Shown: positions 36,285 to 44,648 of the stretch, piece by piece | Layout: each line of letters begins with the position of its first letter | How positions within the stretch are numbered: position 1 is the stretch's first letter | Source of the DNA: Pseudoroseomonas cervicalis | GTDB taxonomy: Bacteria; Pseudomonadota; Alphaproteobacteria; Acetobacterales; Acetobacteraceae | Assembly: GCF_030818485.1 (NCBI RefSeq) | Contig: NZ_JAUTAJ010000003.1 | Location: forward strand, 176,008 to 240,007 | Direction: 5' to 3' | DNA: 64,000 bases | Notes under the pieces: generated by a model | Database searches by the model: none | Told to the model about the DNA's origin: nothing | The model's input: only the letters and a program-made list of their open reading frames with translations | Translations under genes and position numbers: made by a program

Positions 36285-36517
36285 GGGGCGGGCCGATCCT
36301 GTCAGGGCGGCACCGGGCGGGCAGGCAGCGGCCTGTCGCACGGGGCCGGCTTTGCTTATCCCTCGGCATGGGTGAGCGCTTGGTCAAGGGCCGGCATGGT
36401 ATCGCCACCCTGCGAAACATGACATGGCCTTCATATATTTGATCTGGGTCAAGGCCGCTGGCCGGCCCGGCCGGCATCCTGGCCCTCCTGGAATCAACCG
36501 GGATGAAGGAGGACGCC

Positions 36518-37207
36518 ATGCAGGTTCAGGACGTGATGACCCGGGCGGTGCTGACCGTGCCGCCCACCACCCCGGTGGCCACGCTGGCCGCGCTCTTCGC
36601 CGAGCGGGGGGTCTCCGGCGTGCCGGTGACGGATGGCGAGGGCCGGCTGCTCGGCCTGGTCACCGAGGGCGACATGCTGCGCCGCCTGGCCGCGCCGGCC
36701 GGGCGGCCGCGCCCCTGGTACCAGCGCCTGCTGGACAGCGCGCCGCGCCAGGCGGAGGAGTTCGCCCGCATCCATGGCCGCCACGCCCAGGATGTGATGA
36801 GCACGGAGCTGGTCACCGCCACGCCGGAGATGCCGGTGGAGGAGGCGGCCGCGCTGCTGGAGCGGCACCGCATCCGCCGCCTGCCGGTGCTGCGCGACGG
36901 GCGGCTGGCCGGGCTGCTGTCGCGCGCCGACCTGATGCGCGCCATGCTGGCGCCGCCGGCCAGTGCGGCGGCCGACACGCCGGATGAGGAGATCCGCGCC
37001 CGCATCAGCAAGGCGCTGTGGCAGCAGCCCTGGGTCGATGCCTTCTATGTCTTCGCGACGGTGGAGCGCGGCATCGTCACCTTCCACGGCTTCTGCCGCT
37101 CGCCGGCGGTGGAGCGGGCGCTGCGCGTGCTGGCCGAGGGCGTGCCCGGGGTGCGCGGGGTGAAGCTGGAGCTGAGCCCGTCCCCCGCCCTGCTGCCGGC
37201 CGATTGA
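36518..37207 (+). CDS. Tandem CBS-domain protein with C-terminal BON domain
   Basis: A 229-residue protein: CBS 1 (residues 1-60, VQDVMTRAVLTVPPTTPVAT, GVSGVPVTDGEGRLLGLVTE), CBS 2 (about 90-145, AQDVMSTELVTATPEMPVEE, HRIRRLPVLRDGRLAGLLSR) and a BON domain (about 155-225, IRARISKALWQQPWVDAFYV, GFCRSPAVERALRVLAEGVP). CBS pairs bind adenosyl nucleotides and act as energy sensors; BON domains bind lipids or membranes. The ribosome site decides the start: AAGGAGG lies six to seven bases before ATG 36518, so ATG 36503 is rejected. It is a single-gene unit. Confidence 0.9.
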   Translation: MQVQDVMTRAVLTVPPTTPVATLAALFAERGVSGVPVTDGEGRLLGLVTEGDMLRRLAAPAGRPRPWYQRLLDSAPRQAEEFARIHGRHAQDVMSTELVTATPEMPVEEAAALLERHRIRRLPVLRDGRLAGLLSRADLMRAMLAPPASAAADTPDEEIRARISKALWQQPWVDAFYVFATVERGIVTFHGFCRSPAVERALRVLAEGVPGVRGVKLELSPSPALLPAD

Positions 37208-37247
37208 AACGGCGCGCAAGAACCTGTTTCTGAAGCTTTCAGACTCT

Positions 37248-37275
37248 GCCGCGGTGCCCGCAAGGGTGCCGCGGC
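37248..37275. terminator. Stem-loop after the CBS-BON gene
   Basis: GCCGCGG-TG-CCC and GGG-TG-CCGCGGC pair around a GCAA tetraloop with one internal two-base mismatch, 40 bases after the CBS-BON stop. There is no T-run, so termination is uncertain; it may instead be a Rho-associated or stabilising hairpin. Confidence 0.4.
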
Positions 37276-37396
37276 CGCCTGGATTCCCCGCGCCCGTTAA
37301 CCGCGCCTGTGGATTCTTCGTGACACTCTGTCGCGGAAAGACCCCGGGCTTGCCAGATTCCCGCCCGTTTTCGCTGGCCTAATGATATCACGAAAA

Positions 37397-37417
37397 CGCG
37401 AGACTAAAGATCTCGCG
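37397..37417. promoter_or_regulatory. Inverted repeat upstream of the GH13 gene
   Basis: CGCGAGA/TCTCGCG arms with a seven-base loop lie 34-54 bases before the glucosidase start, just after an AT-richer stretch (TAATGATATCACGAAAA) that could contain the promoter. This is a candidate sugar-responsive operator or 5' leader hairpin; no regulator gene is adjacent. Confidence 0.35.
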
Positions 37418-37450
37418 GGGGGAAGCGCAAAGCCGCAGGAGGAATAGCGG

Positions 37451-39106
37451 ATGGTAGCGGGGGCCGATTGGTGGCGTGGCGCGGTGTTGTACCAGGTGTA
37501 TCCGCGCAGTTTCGCCGATAGCGACGGCGATGGCATCGGCGATCTGAAGGGGATCGAGGCGCGGCTCGAGCATATCGCCCGCCTTGGCGTCGATGCGGTC
37601 TGGATCTGCCCCTTCTACGCCTCGCCGGGGCGCGATTTCGGCTATGACGTGTCCGACCATCTGGCGGTGGACCCGCTCTTCGGCAGCCTCGAGGATGTCG
37701 ACCGGCTGCTGGAGCGCGCCCATGCGCTGGGGCTGAAGGTGCTGGTGGATCTGGTGGGCGGCCATACCTCGGACGCGCATCCCTGGTTCCGCCGCAGCCG
37801 CACCGGGCATGAGGCGCCGGAGGCCGATTGGTATGTCTGGGCCGATCCGAGCCCGGATGGCACCCCGCCCAACAACTGGCTGAGCGTCTTCGGCGGCTCC
37901 GCCTGGAGCTGGGAGCCGCGCCGGCGGCAATACTACCTGCACCATTTCCTCTCCAGCCAGCCCAGCCTGAACCTGGCCAACCCGGCGGCGCTGGAGGCGC
38001 TGCTGGCGGTGGGCGAGTTCTGGCTGAAGCGCGGCGTCGACGGCTTCCGCCTGGATGCGGTGGATTTCCTGGCGCATGACCCGGAGCTGCGCAGCAATGC
38101 CGCGCGCCCCGCGCCGGGGGGCGCGGTGCCGGCCAAGCTGTTCGGCCTGCAATGGCACCAGCACGACATGATGCATCCGCAGATCCTCGAGATCCTGCGT
38201 CGCATCCGCGCGCTGACCGACCGCTATGGCGCGGTGACGCTGGGCGAGGTCTCCAGCCAGGACGGCGCCTTCGAGCGCGTGCTGCGCTACAGCAGCGGCG
38301 AGGAGCTGCTGCACATGGCCTATACGCTGCGCCCGCTGCGCGGCGGCTTCGACCATGCGGCGGTGCGCAGCCTGCTGGAGGCGGCGGAAGGCGGCACGGA
38401 GCGCGAGGGCTGGCCCTGCTGGTCCTTCTCCAATCATGATGTCGAGCGGGCGGTGACGCGCTGGAACCCGGCCGGGCGGGAGGCACCGGCCGATCCGCGC
38501 TTCGCCCGGCTGCTGGCGTCGCTGCTGCTGTCGCTGCGCGGCAGCGTCTGCCTCTACCAGGGGGAGGAGCTGGGCCTGCCCGAGGCCGAGCTGACGCTGG
38601 CCCAGGTGCGCGACCCCTTCGGCCTGACCTATTGGCCGGAATTCAAGGGCCGCGATGGCAGCCGCACCCCGATGCCCTGGGCGGGCGGGGCGCCGCAGGC
38701 CGGCTTCTCCAGCGGTGAGCCCTGGCTGCCGGTGCCGGCCGCGCACCACGCCCTGGCGGTGGACCGGCAGGAGGAGGATTCCGACAGCCTGCTGCATGCC
38801 TGGCGCCGGCTGCTGGCGCTGCGCCGCGCCCATCCCGCCCTGCTGCGCGGCGGCATGAAGGTGCTGGACCTGCCGGCGCCGCTGGTCGGGCTGGTGCGCG
38901 ACTATGCCGGGCAGCGGGTGATCGCGCTGTTCAACCTGTCGGATGCGCCGGTGCGCTGCCCGGTCTCCAGCCTGACCCTGCTGGCCGATGGCAGCAGCGA
39001 GGGGCTGGAGCTGCGCAACGGCCTGGCCACGCTGCCGCCCTATGGCGTGCTGATGGGTGAGCTGGATCCGGTGAATACCCGCATGCCGGCCTATTCGGCG
39101 ATGTGA
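37451..39106 (+). CDS. GH13 alpha-glucosidase
   Basis: A 551-residue alpha-amylase-family enzyme. The (beta/alpha)8 start WWRGAVLYQVYPRSFADSDG and GIGDLKGIEARLEHIARLGV is typical of oligo-1,6-/alpha-glucosidases. Catalytic residues are visible: nucleophile Asp in GVDGFRLDAVDF, acid/base Glu in TLGEVSS and transition-state Asp in FSNHDVERAV. The C-terminal beta domain ends at the stop. ATG 37451 has AGGAGG at about nine bases. No signal peptide, so it hydrolyses maltose-type sugars in the cytoplasm, likely together with the debranching enzyme and PfkB. Confidence 0.92.
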   Translation: MVAGADWWRGAVLYQVYPRSFADSDGDGIGDLKGIEARLEHIARLGVDAVWICPFYASPGRDFGYDVSDHLAVDPLFGSLEDVDRLLERAHALGLKVLVDLVGGHTSDAHPWFRRSRTGHEAPEADWYVWADPSPDGTPPNNWLSVFGGSAWSWEPRRRQYYLHHFLSSQPSLNLANPAALEALLAVGEFWLKRGVDGFRLDAVDFLAHDPELRSNAARPAPGGAVPAKLFGLQWHQHDMMHPQILEILRRIRALTDRYGAVTLGEVSSQDGAFERVLRYSSGEELLHMAYTLRPLRGGFDHAAVRSLLEAAEGGTEREGWPCWSFSNHDVERAVTRWNPAGREAPADPRFARLLASLLLSLRGSVCLYQGEELGLPEAELTLAQVRDPFGLTYWPEFKGRDGSRTPMPWAGGAPQAGFSSGEPWLPVPAAHHALAVDRQEEDSDSLLHAWRRLLALRRAHPALLRGGMKVLDLPAPLVGLVRDYAGQRVIALFNLSDAPVRCPVSSLTLLADGSSEGLELRNGLATLPPYGVLMGELDPVNTRMPAYSAM

Positions 39107-39115
39107 GGCGGCGCT

Positions 39116-39141
39116 CCGCCGCGCCCTGCGGGGCGCGGCGG
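39116..39141. terminator. GC hairpin between convergent genes
   Basis: CCGCCGCGCCC and GGGCGCGGCGG form a perfect 11-bp stem with a four-base loop, filling most of the 36 bases between the convergent GH13 and AlgJ-like genes. There is no T-run on either side. Likely a transcription-end or insulating structure. Confidence 0.5.
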
Positions 39142-39142
39142 G

Positions 39143-40267
39143 CTAGTTCCAGCGGCGCAGCAGCGCCTGCTCCTCCTCGGAGAGCGGCTGGGCGATGACC
39201 CGCTCCGGCATCTCCCAGATGATCAGCTTGGGCGGCGTGTCGCGGAAGGCCTCGCTGGCGAAGTAGTTGGTCGCCGCGCCGCTGAAGCCGCCGCCGGCCT
39301 GGGCGAAGCTGATCACCGTGCTGTCCAGCGCCTGCTGCAGCGCGCCCAGGAAATTGCCGTTCAGCGAGTAGGAGGAGCCGAGCAGCACCACTTCCGGCGC
39401 CGGCGTCTCGTCCAGCAGCCCGCCGCCGCCCGCGGGCGCGCTGCCCTCCAGCGGCGTGGTGGTGGCGCGGCGCTCGCGATCGGGGTGCGGGCGGAAGGGG
39501 TCGGGCATGTTCTCCAGGCTCATCAGCCGCAGCAGATCGCCCGGTCCGTTGCTGTCGCTATCCGCCAGGGTGGTGGCGAAGCGCTGCTCGCGCGTGAGGC
39601 CGGCGCGCGGCGGCACGCTGGCGGCGATGGCCGCCGCCGCGGCCGCCGCGCCCTCCTGGTTCCAATGCGTGTCGGTGCGGTAATAGGCGGGGTCGACGCC
39701 GCGCAGCGCCGGCAGCAGCGACAGCGCGTTCAGCCCCTGCGCCTGCAGCAGCGCCATGAAGCGGTCATGCCGCCCGCGCGCCTGGCCCGACCAGGGCGCG
39801 CCGCAGAGATGCTCCGGGTGGCGCCGCGCCTTGTCCGGCACCACGGCCACCATCAGCGTGATGTCGCGCTGCGCCAGGGCGCGGGCGGCGCGCGCCAGCC
39901 CCTCGGCGCGGGCCTGCATGTCGGCCTGGGGCTGCGGCCAGGGGCGCAGCTCCTCGGTCAGATAGAGCCAGTCATCGCAGCCGACGCGCAGCTGCGGCCC
40001 GCCGGAGCCGAACAGCCCCCAGCGGAACAGCCCGCCGGCCGCGCGCAGCGTGGCATCCGCCGGCAGCAGATGCGCCAGCACATGGTTCACCGCGCCGGTC
40101 AGCCGGCCATCGAGGAAGGCCTCGGAGGTCATCACCGACCGCAGCCGCGCCTCGGCCTGGCGGGTCGACAGCGCGGCGATGCCCTGCCAGGCGCCGAGCC
40201 CCAGCAGCAGCACGGCGGCCGCCCCCTGCAGCAGGGCGGCGCGATGCATCCAGCGTGGCTCGGTCAT
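39143..40267 (-). CDS. AlgJ/AlgX-like polysaccharide O-acetylation protein
   Basis: A 374-residue membrane-anchored protein with an SGNH-hydrolase-like fold. One N-terminal helix (AALLQGAAAVLLLGLGAW) is followed by a periplasmic domain containing DDWLYLTEEL, VAVVPDKARRHPEHLC, the Asp-His pair in YYRTDTHWNQEGAAA, and the Ser in VVLLGSSYSLNG. In alginate biosynthesis AlgJ/AlgX move acetyl groups from AlgI to the polymer in the periplasm. It follows algI by seven bases in one operon. The acceptor polymer is unknown since no polymerase genes are nearby. Confidence 0.85.
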   Translation of the reverse strand: MTEPRWMHRAALLQGAAAVLLLGLGAWQGIAALSTRQAEARLRSVMTSEAFLDGRLTGAVNHVLAHLLPADATLRAAGGLFRWGLFGSGGPQLRVGCDDWLYLTEELRPWPQPQADMQARAEGLARAARALAQRDITLMVAVVPDKARRHPEHLCGAPWSGQARGRHDRFMALLQAQGLNALSLLPALRGVDPAYYRTDTHWNQEGAAAAAAAIAASVPPRAGLTREQRFATTLADSDSNGPGDLLRLMSLENMPDPFRPHPDRERRATTTPLEGSAPAGGGGLLDETPAPEVVLLGSSYSLNGNFLGALQQALDSTVISFAQAGGGFSGAATNYFASEAFRDTPPKLIIWEMPERVIAQPLSEEEQALLRRWN

Positions 40268-40274
40268 GGCGGCC

Positions 40275-41693
40275 TCAGAACTGGAAATACAGGAAGGGCA
40301 CGGCGGCGCGGCTGTAGAGCAGCACGATGCCGAGCAGGAAGGCGCACAGCGGCCCGATCGCCCAGAAGGGGCGCCAGAAGGCCGACAGCTCCGCCGCCGG
40401 GCGCAGGAAGGGCAGGCGGTCGCGCGCCAGCGGCAGGTAGACCAGCAGGATGCCGATGAGGATGGTGCCCCACTGGTCCGGCGTTACCTGCCAGGCCAGC
40501 GCGTCGCTGAGCCCGGTGCCATGGGCGCCCAGCATGCCGGCATAGACGCGCAGCGCCTCCTCCAGATTGGCCGCCCGGAACACCACCCAGCCCAGGATGA
40601 CGGCGAGCAGCGTCAGCGCATGGCCGGCGATCCAGGGCATGGCGCGGCCGCCATGGCTCCAGTAGCGGTGCAGCGCCAGCAGCCCGCCCTGCCAGGCGCC
40701 CCAGATCAGGAAGGTCCAGTTGGCGCCATGCCAGAAGCCGCCGATCAGCATGGTCAGGAACAGGTTGAGATAGGTGCGCCCGGCGCCGCGCCGGCTGCCG
40801 CCGAAGGGGATGTAGAGATAGTCGCGCAGGAAGCGCGACAGCGTCATGTGCCAGCGCTGCCAGAAATTCTGGATCGAGCCGGCGAGATAGGGATTGTCGA
40901 AGTTTTCCGGGAAGCGGAAGCCGATCATCAGCGCCAGCCCGATCGCCATCGCCGAATAGCCGGCGAAGTCGAAATAGAGCTGCAGCGTGTAGGCGATGGC
41001 GCCCGCCCAGGCATCGGCCAGGGTCGGCGCCTCCAGCCGGAAGATGGCATCCACCATCGGGCTCAGCGTGTCGGCGATGATCACCTTCATGGCGAAGCCG
41101 ATCATGAAGCGCCGCGCGCCCATGCCGAACTGCGCCAGGGAATGGGTGCGGTGCTTCAGATCGTCGGCGATCTCGGCATAGCGCACGATCGGGCCGGCGA
41201 TGAGCTGGGAGAAGATCGCCTTGTAGGTGGCGTAGCGCAGGAAGCTGTGGCTGACCGGCACCGTGCCGCGCCGCACATCGACCAGGTAGCTGACCGATTG
41301 CAGCACGTAGAAGGAGAGGCCGATCGGCAGCACGATCTCGGCCCAGCCGATGCGGCCGAGGCCGATGCCGTCCAGCACCGCGTTCAGGCTGTCGACGCCG
41401 AAATTGGCGTATTTGAACCAGCCCAGCACGGCGAGATTGCCGACCAGGCCGAACTGCATCAGCCGCTTGCCGCGCAGCGTCTGGGCGCCGACGCGCTCCA
41501 TCGCCCGGGCGGTGAAGAAGGTGAACAGCGTGACGCCGAGCAGCAGCGCCAGGAAGTCGATGCGCCACCAAGCGTAGAAGGCCCAGGAGAGCACCAGCAC
41601 CGGTGCGTTGCGCCAGCCTGTGGGGGTGGCGAAATAGACCGCGAAGAACAGCGGCAGGAACAGGCAAAGGAACTCGAAGGAGGCGAAGATCAT
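40275..41693 (-). CDS. algI: AlgI-type membrane-bound O-acyltransferase
   Basis: A 472-residue multi-spanning MBOAT protein that carries acetyl groups across the inner membrane for polysaccharide O-acetylation. The family core YFDFAGYSAMAIGLALMIGF, NFWQRWHMTLSRFLRDYLYI and the catalytic His in LIGGFWHGANWTFLIWGAWQ are intact. The N-terminus starts directly with hydrophobic helices (FASFEFLCLFLPLFFAVYFA). It lies between an SGNH hydrolase gene and the AlgJ-like gene, the usual module of three. About ten or more membrane helices are expected. Confidence 0.93.
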   Translation of the reverse strand: MIFASFEFLCLFLPLFFAVYFATPTGWRNAPVLVLSWAFYAWWRIDFLALLLGVTLFTFFTARAMERVGAQTLRGKRLMQFGLVGNLAVLGWFKYANFGVDSLNAVLDGIGLGRIGWAEIVLPIGLSFYVLQSVSYLVDVRRGTVPVSHSFLRYATYKAIFSQLIAGPIVRYAEIADDLKHRTHSLAQFGMGARRFMIGFAMKVIIADTLSPMVDAIFRLEAPTLADAWAGAIAYTLQLYFDFAGYSAMAIGLALMIGFRFPENFDNPYLAGSIQNFWQRWHMTLSRFLRDYLYIPFGGSRRGAGRTYLNLFLTMLIGGFWHGANWTFLIWGAWQGGLLALHRYWSHGGRAMPWIAGHALTLLAVILGWVVFRAANLEEALRVYAGMLGAHGTGLSDALAWQVTPDQWGTILIGILLVYLPLARDRLPFLRPAAELSAFWRPFWAIGPLCAFLLGIVLLYSRAAVPFLYFQF

Positions 41694-41761
41694 GCCTGCC
41701 TCACCCCGCCGCGCGCAGGCTGCATCGCCACCCCCCTCGTCCCGGTTGCCTCAGCCGCGGA

Positions 41762-42421
41762 TCAGCGGCGGATCTCGCGCAGCTGCGGCAGCTGGGCCAG
41801 CGTCGTGGCCAGCGCCTGGCCATAGGCGCGGTAGCCATCCACCGTGTAGTGCTGGCCGTCGAAGGTCGGCCACTGGCCGGGCTGCGACAGCTTGGTCGAA
41901 TCGACATAGGTGCAGGGCGCGACGATGGTCGAGAGCAGCTGCGACATCTGCTGCACCCGCGCATAGGTCTTCATGAAGGGCCCGCCCTCGGTGCCCCAGC
42001 TCGGGCCGATCCAGACGCAGGGCAGGTTCATGGCGCGGATCTGGTCGGTCAGCGCCGTCACCTCCTCCCGCACGCTGTCGGCCGGCAGCTCGCGCCGCAC
42101 ATAGCCCGCCATGGTGTCGCCCATGGCGACGATGATCAGGTTCGGGCGGTATTGCTGCACCAGCTGCGGCAGCGGGGTGGTGCGGGCATCGGGGCCGCGA
42201 TGGGTCTCGACCGGGCCGGACTGGATGCGCTGCGCCGTGCCGCAGGAGGCGACGCGGGCGCTGAGGAAGACGCTGGCGGGGGAGCCGCAGGCGGCGAAGG
42301 TGGCGACGCGCGCGCCCTGCTGCACCAGCTGGTCCTGCAGCGTCGTGATCAGATAGCCCTGCGAGGCGAAATGGCTGTCGCCCAGGATCAGCAGGGAGAG
42401 GCCGGCGAGCAAGGACTGCAT
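41762..42421 (-). CDS. SGNH/GDSL-family hydrolase, exported
   Basis: A 219-residue esterase-like protein. A short hydrophobic N-terminus (SLLAGLSLLILGDSHFASQG) merges with the block I motif GDSH; later IIVAMGDTMAG and the C-terminal FDGQHYTVDG (Asp-x-x-His catalytic dyad) complete the SGNH set. It heads the O-acetylation operon, 68 bases before algI, and probably adds or removes acetyl groups on the same polymer in the periplasm. Because motif I begins so close to the N-terminus, a signal anchor may overlap the fold, or the true start may be elsewhere. Confidence 0.8.
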   Translation of the reverse strand: MQSLLAGLSLLILGDSHFASQGYLITTLQDQLVQQGARVATFAACGSPASVFLSARVASCGTAQRIQSGPVETHRGPDARTTPLPQLVQQYRPNLIIVAMGDTMAGYVRRELPADSVREEVTALTDQIRAMNLPCVWIGPSWGTEGGPFMKTYARVQQMSQLLSTIVAPCTYVDSTKLSQPGQWPTFDGQHYTVDGYRAYGQALATTLAQLPQLREIRR

Positions 42422-42568
42422 CGGAAAACCTATGCGCTGTGGAGAGGGCAGGGGCGTCCGCCGCCCCCCTGGGCAACGAGTGTAACCGTTCCGGGTTGGC
42501 TCAAAAAGCCGCGTTTGTTTGCCAAGCGTCAGCTTTTCCGTGCTGGAGCGTCTCTTTCTGCGCCGCCC

Positions 42569-43186
42569 TCAGGCGGTGGGGCGCAGCATCTCGAACAGGC
42601 TGGTCACCTCGGCATAGTCTCCGCGATAGCCGCAGCGCGCCACGGGCCGCGCCGCCAGCGTGTCGAACCGCCCGTCGCGCAGGAATTCGCGACGGATATG
42701 CACGCCGATCACCTGGCCGAGCAGCAGCCAGCCGGGCAGGTCCTGGCCGTCGATGTTCTTCAGCCGCACCACCTGGGTCAGCTTGCATTCGAAGGCGGCA
42801 GGGGCGCGCGCCACCCGCGGCGGCCGCACCAGGGTGGAGGGCGCGGCTTCCAGCCCGGCGCGCTCCATCTCGTTCTGGCCATGCGGCAGCGGCGCGCAGG
42901 TCTCGTTCATCGCCTCGGCCAGCTCGCGGGAGACGAGGTTGCAGACGAATTCGCCCGTCTCCTCGACATTCAGCACGCTGTCCTTGCGGCCCTCGCTGGC
43001 GAAGCCGACGATCGGCGGGTTGCCGTGGAAGCCGTTGAAGAAGGAGTAGGGCGCCAGGTTGACCCGGCCCTGCCCGTCGATGCTGGTGATCCAGCCGATC
43101 GGCCGCGGCGCCAGCATCGCCTTGAACGGGTCATGCGGCAGGCCATGGCCCTGGCGCGGGTCGTAGAAATAGGTGTCCTGGTCCAT
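42569..43186 (-). CDS. Flavin reductase-like FMN-binding split-barrel protein
   Basis: A 205-residue protein of the flavin reductase-like domain. Seen: FKAMLAPRPIGWITSIDGQG, NLAPYSFFNGFHGNPPIVGF (FMN pocket), DSVLNVEETGEFVCNLVSRE and AAFECKLTQVVRL. Members reduce or bind FMN and often partner with monooxygenases. It could supply reduced flavin to SsuD, although it is not in that operon (inference). ATG 43186 has GGGGAAA before it; ATG 43219 is less likely. Flanking genes are unrelated. Confidence 0.88.
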   Translation of the reverse strand: MDQDTYFYDPRQGHGLPHDPFKAMLAPRPIGWITSIDGQGRVNLAPYSFFNGFHGNPPIVGFASEGRKDSVLNVEETGEFVCNLVSRELAEAMNETCAPLPHGQNEMERAGLEAAPSTLVRPPRVARAPAAFECKLTQVVRLKNIDGQDLPGWLLLGQVIGVHIRREFLRDGRFDTLAARPVARCGYRGDYAEVTSLFEMLRPTA

Positions 43187-43270
43187 GGCTTTCCCCTGGG
43201 GCGTTTCAGGCGCCAGCAAGCCAGCGCCGCCGCCGCTTGTCGAGGGGGGAGCGGCCCGGGCCGGGCGGCG

Positions 43271-44476
43271 TCAGGCCTCGCCGCTCAGCAGCCGGCGGGC
43301 CGCGGCCATGCGCGCCTCCGGGATGCGCGCGGCCAGGTCCAGCGCCGCCGGCAGCAGCCGGCGCCAGGGCAGCTTCGCCTCGCGCCGGCGCGCCACCAGC
43401 CCGGCCAGCGCCAGGCGCGGCGCCGCATCCTCGGCCAGCGGGCCCACGCTGTGGTCGGTGGTGACGTCCCAGTGCCGGCCGCGGCCCACGGTCAGCCGCA
43501 GGAAGCCGCCCATCTCCGGCACCGGCTGCGGCAGCGGCCAGATGCCCAGCACCAGCTTGTCGCCCGGCGCGCCATCATGCTTGGAGGCCACATGCAGCCG
43601 CACGCTGCGGCTGCCGGAGACGGTCAGCAGCGCGTGGCTATGGCCGAAATCGGCCACCATCCCGGTCGCCTCCCAGCCGGCGGGCAGGTGGAAATCCGCC
43701 CCCGTCTCACGGTCGATCTCCACCAGGTCGACGCCGATCAGCGCCGTCTGCCGCCGGGTGCGGCGGAACTCCCGCCGGATGGCCGGGCCGGCCGGGATGT
43801 AGCGATACTCGAACCCCGCCAGGCTGCGCGTCCCGGCCGAGAGGTCGCGCTGCCGCGCCAGGGCGGGCAGCAGGTCCGACAGCATCTGGCCGAGCTGCAC
43901 CGAGACCGGGTTGTCCAGATGCATATTGTCCTTGAACAGCCGCACCCCCTGCATACCGGGGTCGACCGCCAGCCGCTCCAGCCAGGCATAGCCGTCGAAG
44001 AAGGGCAGGGCGTATTTCTCGGCGAGGCTGCGGTACAGGGCGGCGATGCGCCGGCCATCGGGGCGGAAGGACTCGACCGGCAGCAGCACCAGCACCGGCA
44101 GGCAGCCCTCGCGGGTGATGCGCGAGACCATGGCGGTCAGCGCCGCCTCCACCTGCCGCGCGCCATGCGCGCCGCTGGCCAGCAGCGTGCCGTCATTGCA
44201 GGCGAAATCGATCAGGCACAGGTCGAGGCCAGAAAAATCGATCTCCTCCTGCCGGAAGGCGAACAGGTCGGAGGAGCAGAAGCCCAGCGAGTAGTTGGCG
44301 GCCTGCAGCGTCTCCGCCTGCTGCAGCACCCGGGCCCAGCCGCCGGCGGCGACGCTGTTCGAGGTGCCGATGACGGCGATGCGCGGCCTGGCCTCCGCGG
44401 CCGGCGCGGCGGCGGCCGTGGCGGCGGCGGGGGAGGGGGCGTCGGTCACGGGCGTCGGGGCGTCGGGCGCGGTCAT
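43271..44476 (-). CDS. SGNH-fold protein, possible polysaccharide-modifying enzyme
   Basis: A 401-residue protein with an Ala/Pro-rich N-terminus (1-30) and an SGNH-like domain: block I IAVIGTSNSVAAGGW, a block III-like IDFACNDGTLLASG (Asn), and KDNMHLDNPVSVQLGQM with a plausible Asp-x-x-His dyad (about residue 185). The C-terminal half (200-400) is beta-rich and not recognised. Possibly an acetyltransferase or esterase acting on surface polysaccharide, given the O-acetylation operon nearby. No signal peptide is evident. Family assignment is by motif only. Confidence 0.6.
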   Translation of the reverse strand: MTAPDAPTPVTDAPSPAAATAAAAPAAEARPRIAVIGTSNSVAAGGWARVLQQAETLQAANYSLGFCSSDLFAFRQEEIDFSGLDLCLIDFACNDGTLLASGAHGARQVEAALTAMVSRITREGCLPVLVLLPVESFRPDGRRIAALYRSLAEKYALPFFDGYAWLERLAVDPGMQGVRLFKDNMHLDNPVSVQLGQMLSDLLPALARQRDLSAGTRSLAGFEYRYIPAGPAIRREFRRTRRQTALIGVDLVEIDRETGADFHLPAGWEATGMVADFGHSHALLTVSGSRSVRLHVASKHDGAPGDKLVLGIWPLPQPVPEMGGFLRLTVGRGRHWDVTTDHSVGPLAEDAAPRLALAGLVARRREAKLPWRRLLPAALDLAARIPEARMAAARRLLSGEA

Positions 44477-44648
44477 GCGGCGACTTTGCGGCGTCGCGGC
44501 CCGCGGTCAAGCCAAACCGGCGGCAGCGGGGCCGGCGCCGCCCGCGCTGCCGGCTTGCCGCCGCCGCCGCCGCGGTGTTTGCTGCAGCCGAGGGGCGCGC
44601 CGAGACGCCCCGCGCCAGTCCTGGTTCCCTTCGAGGAGACAGGCCCCG

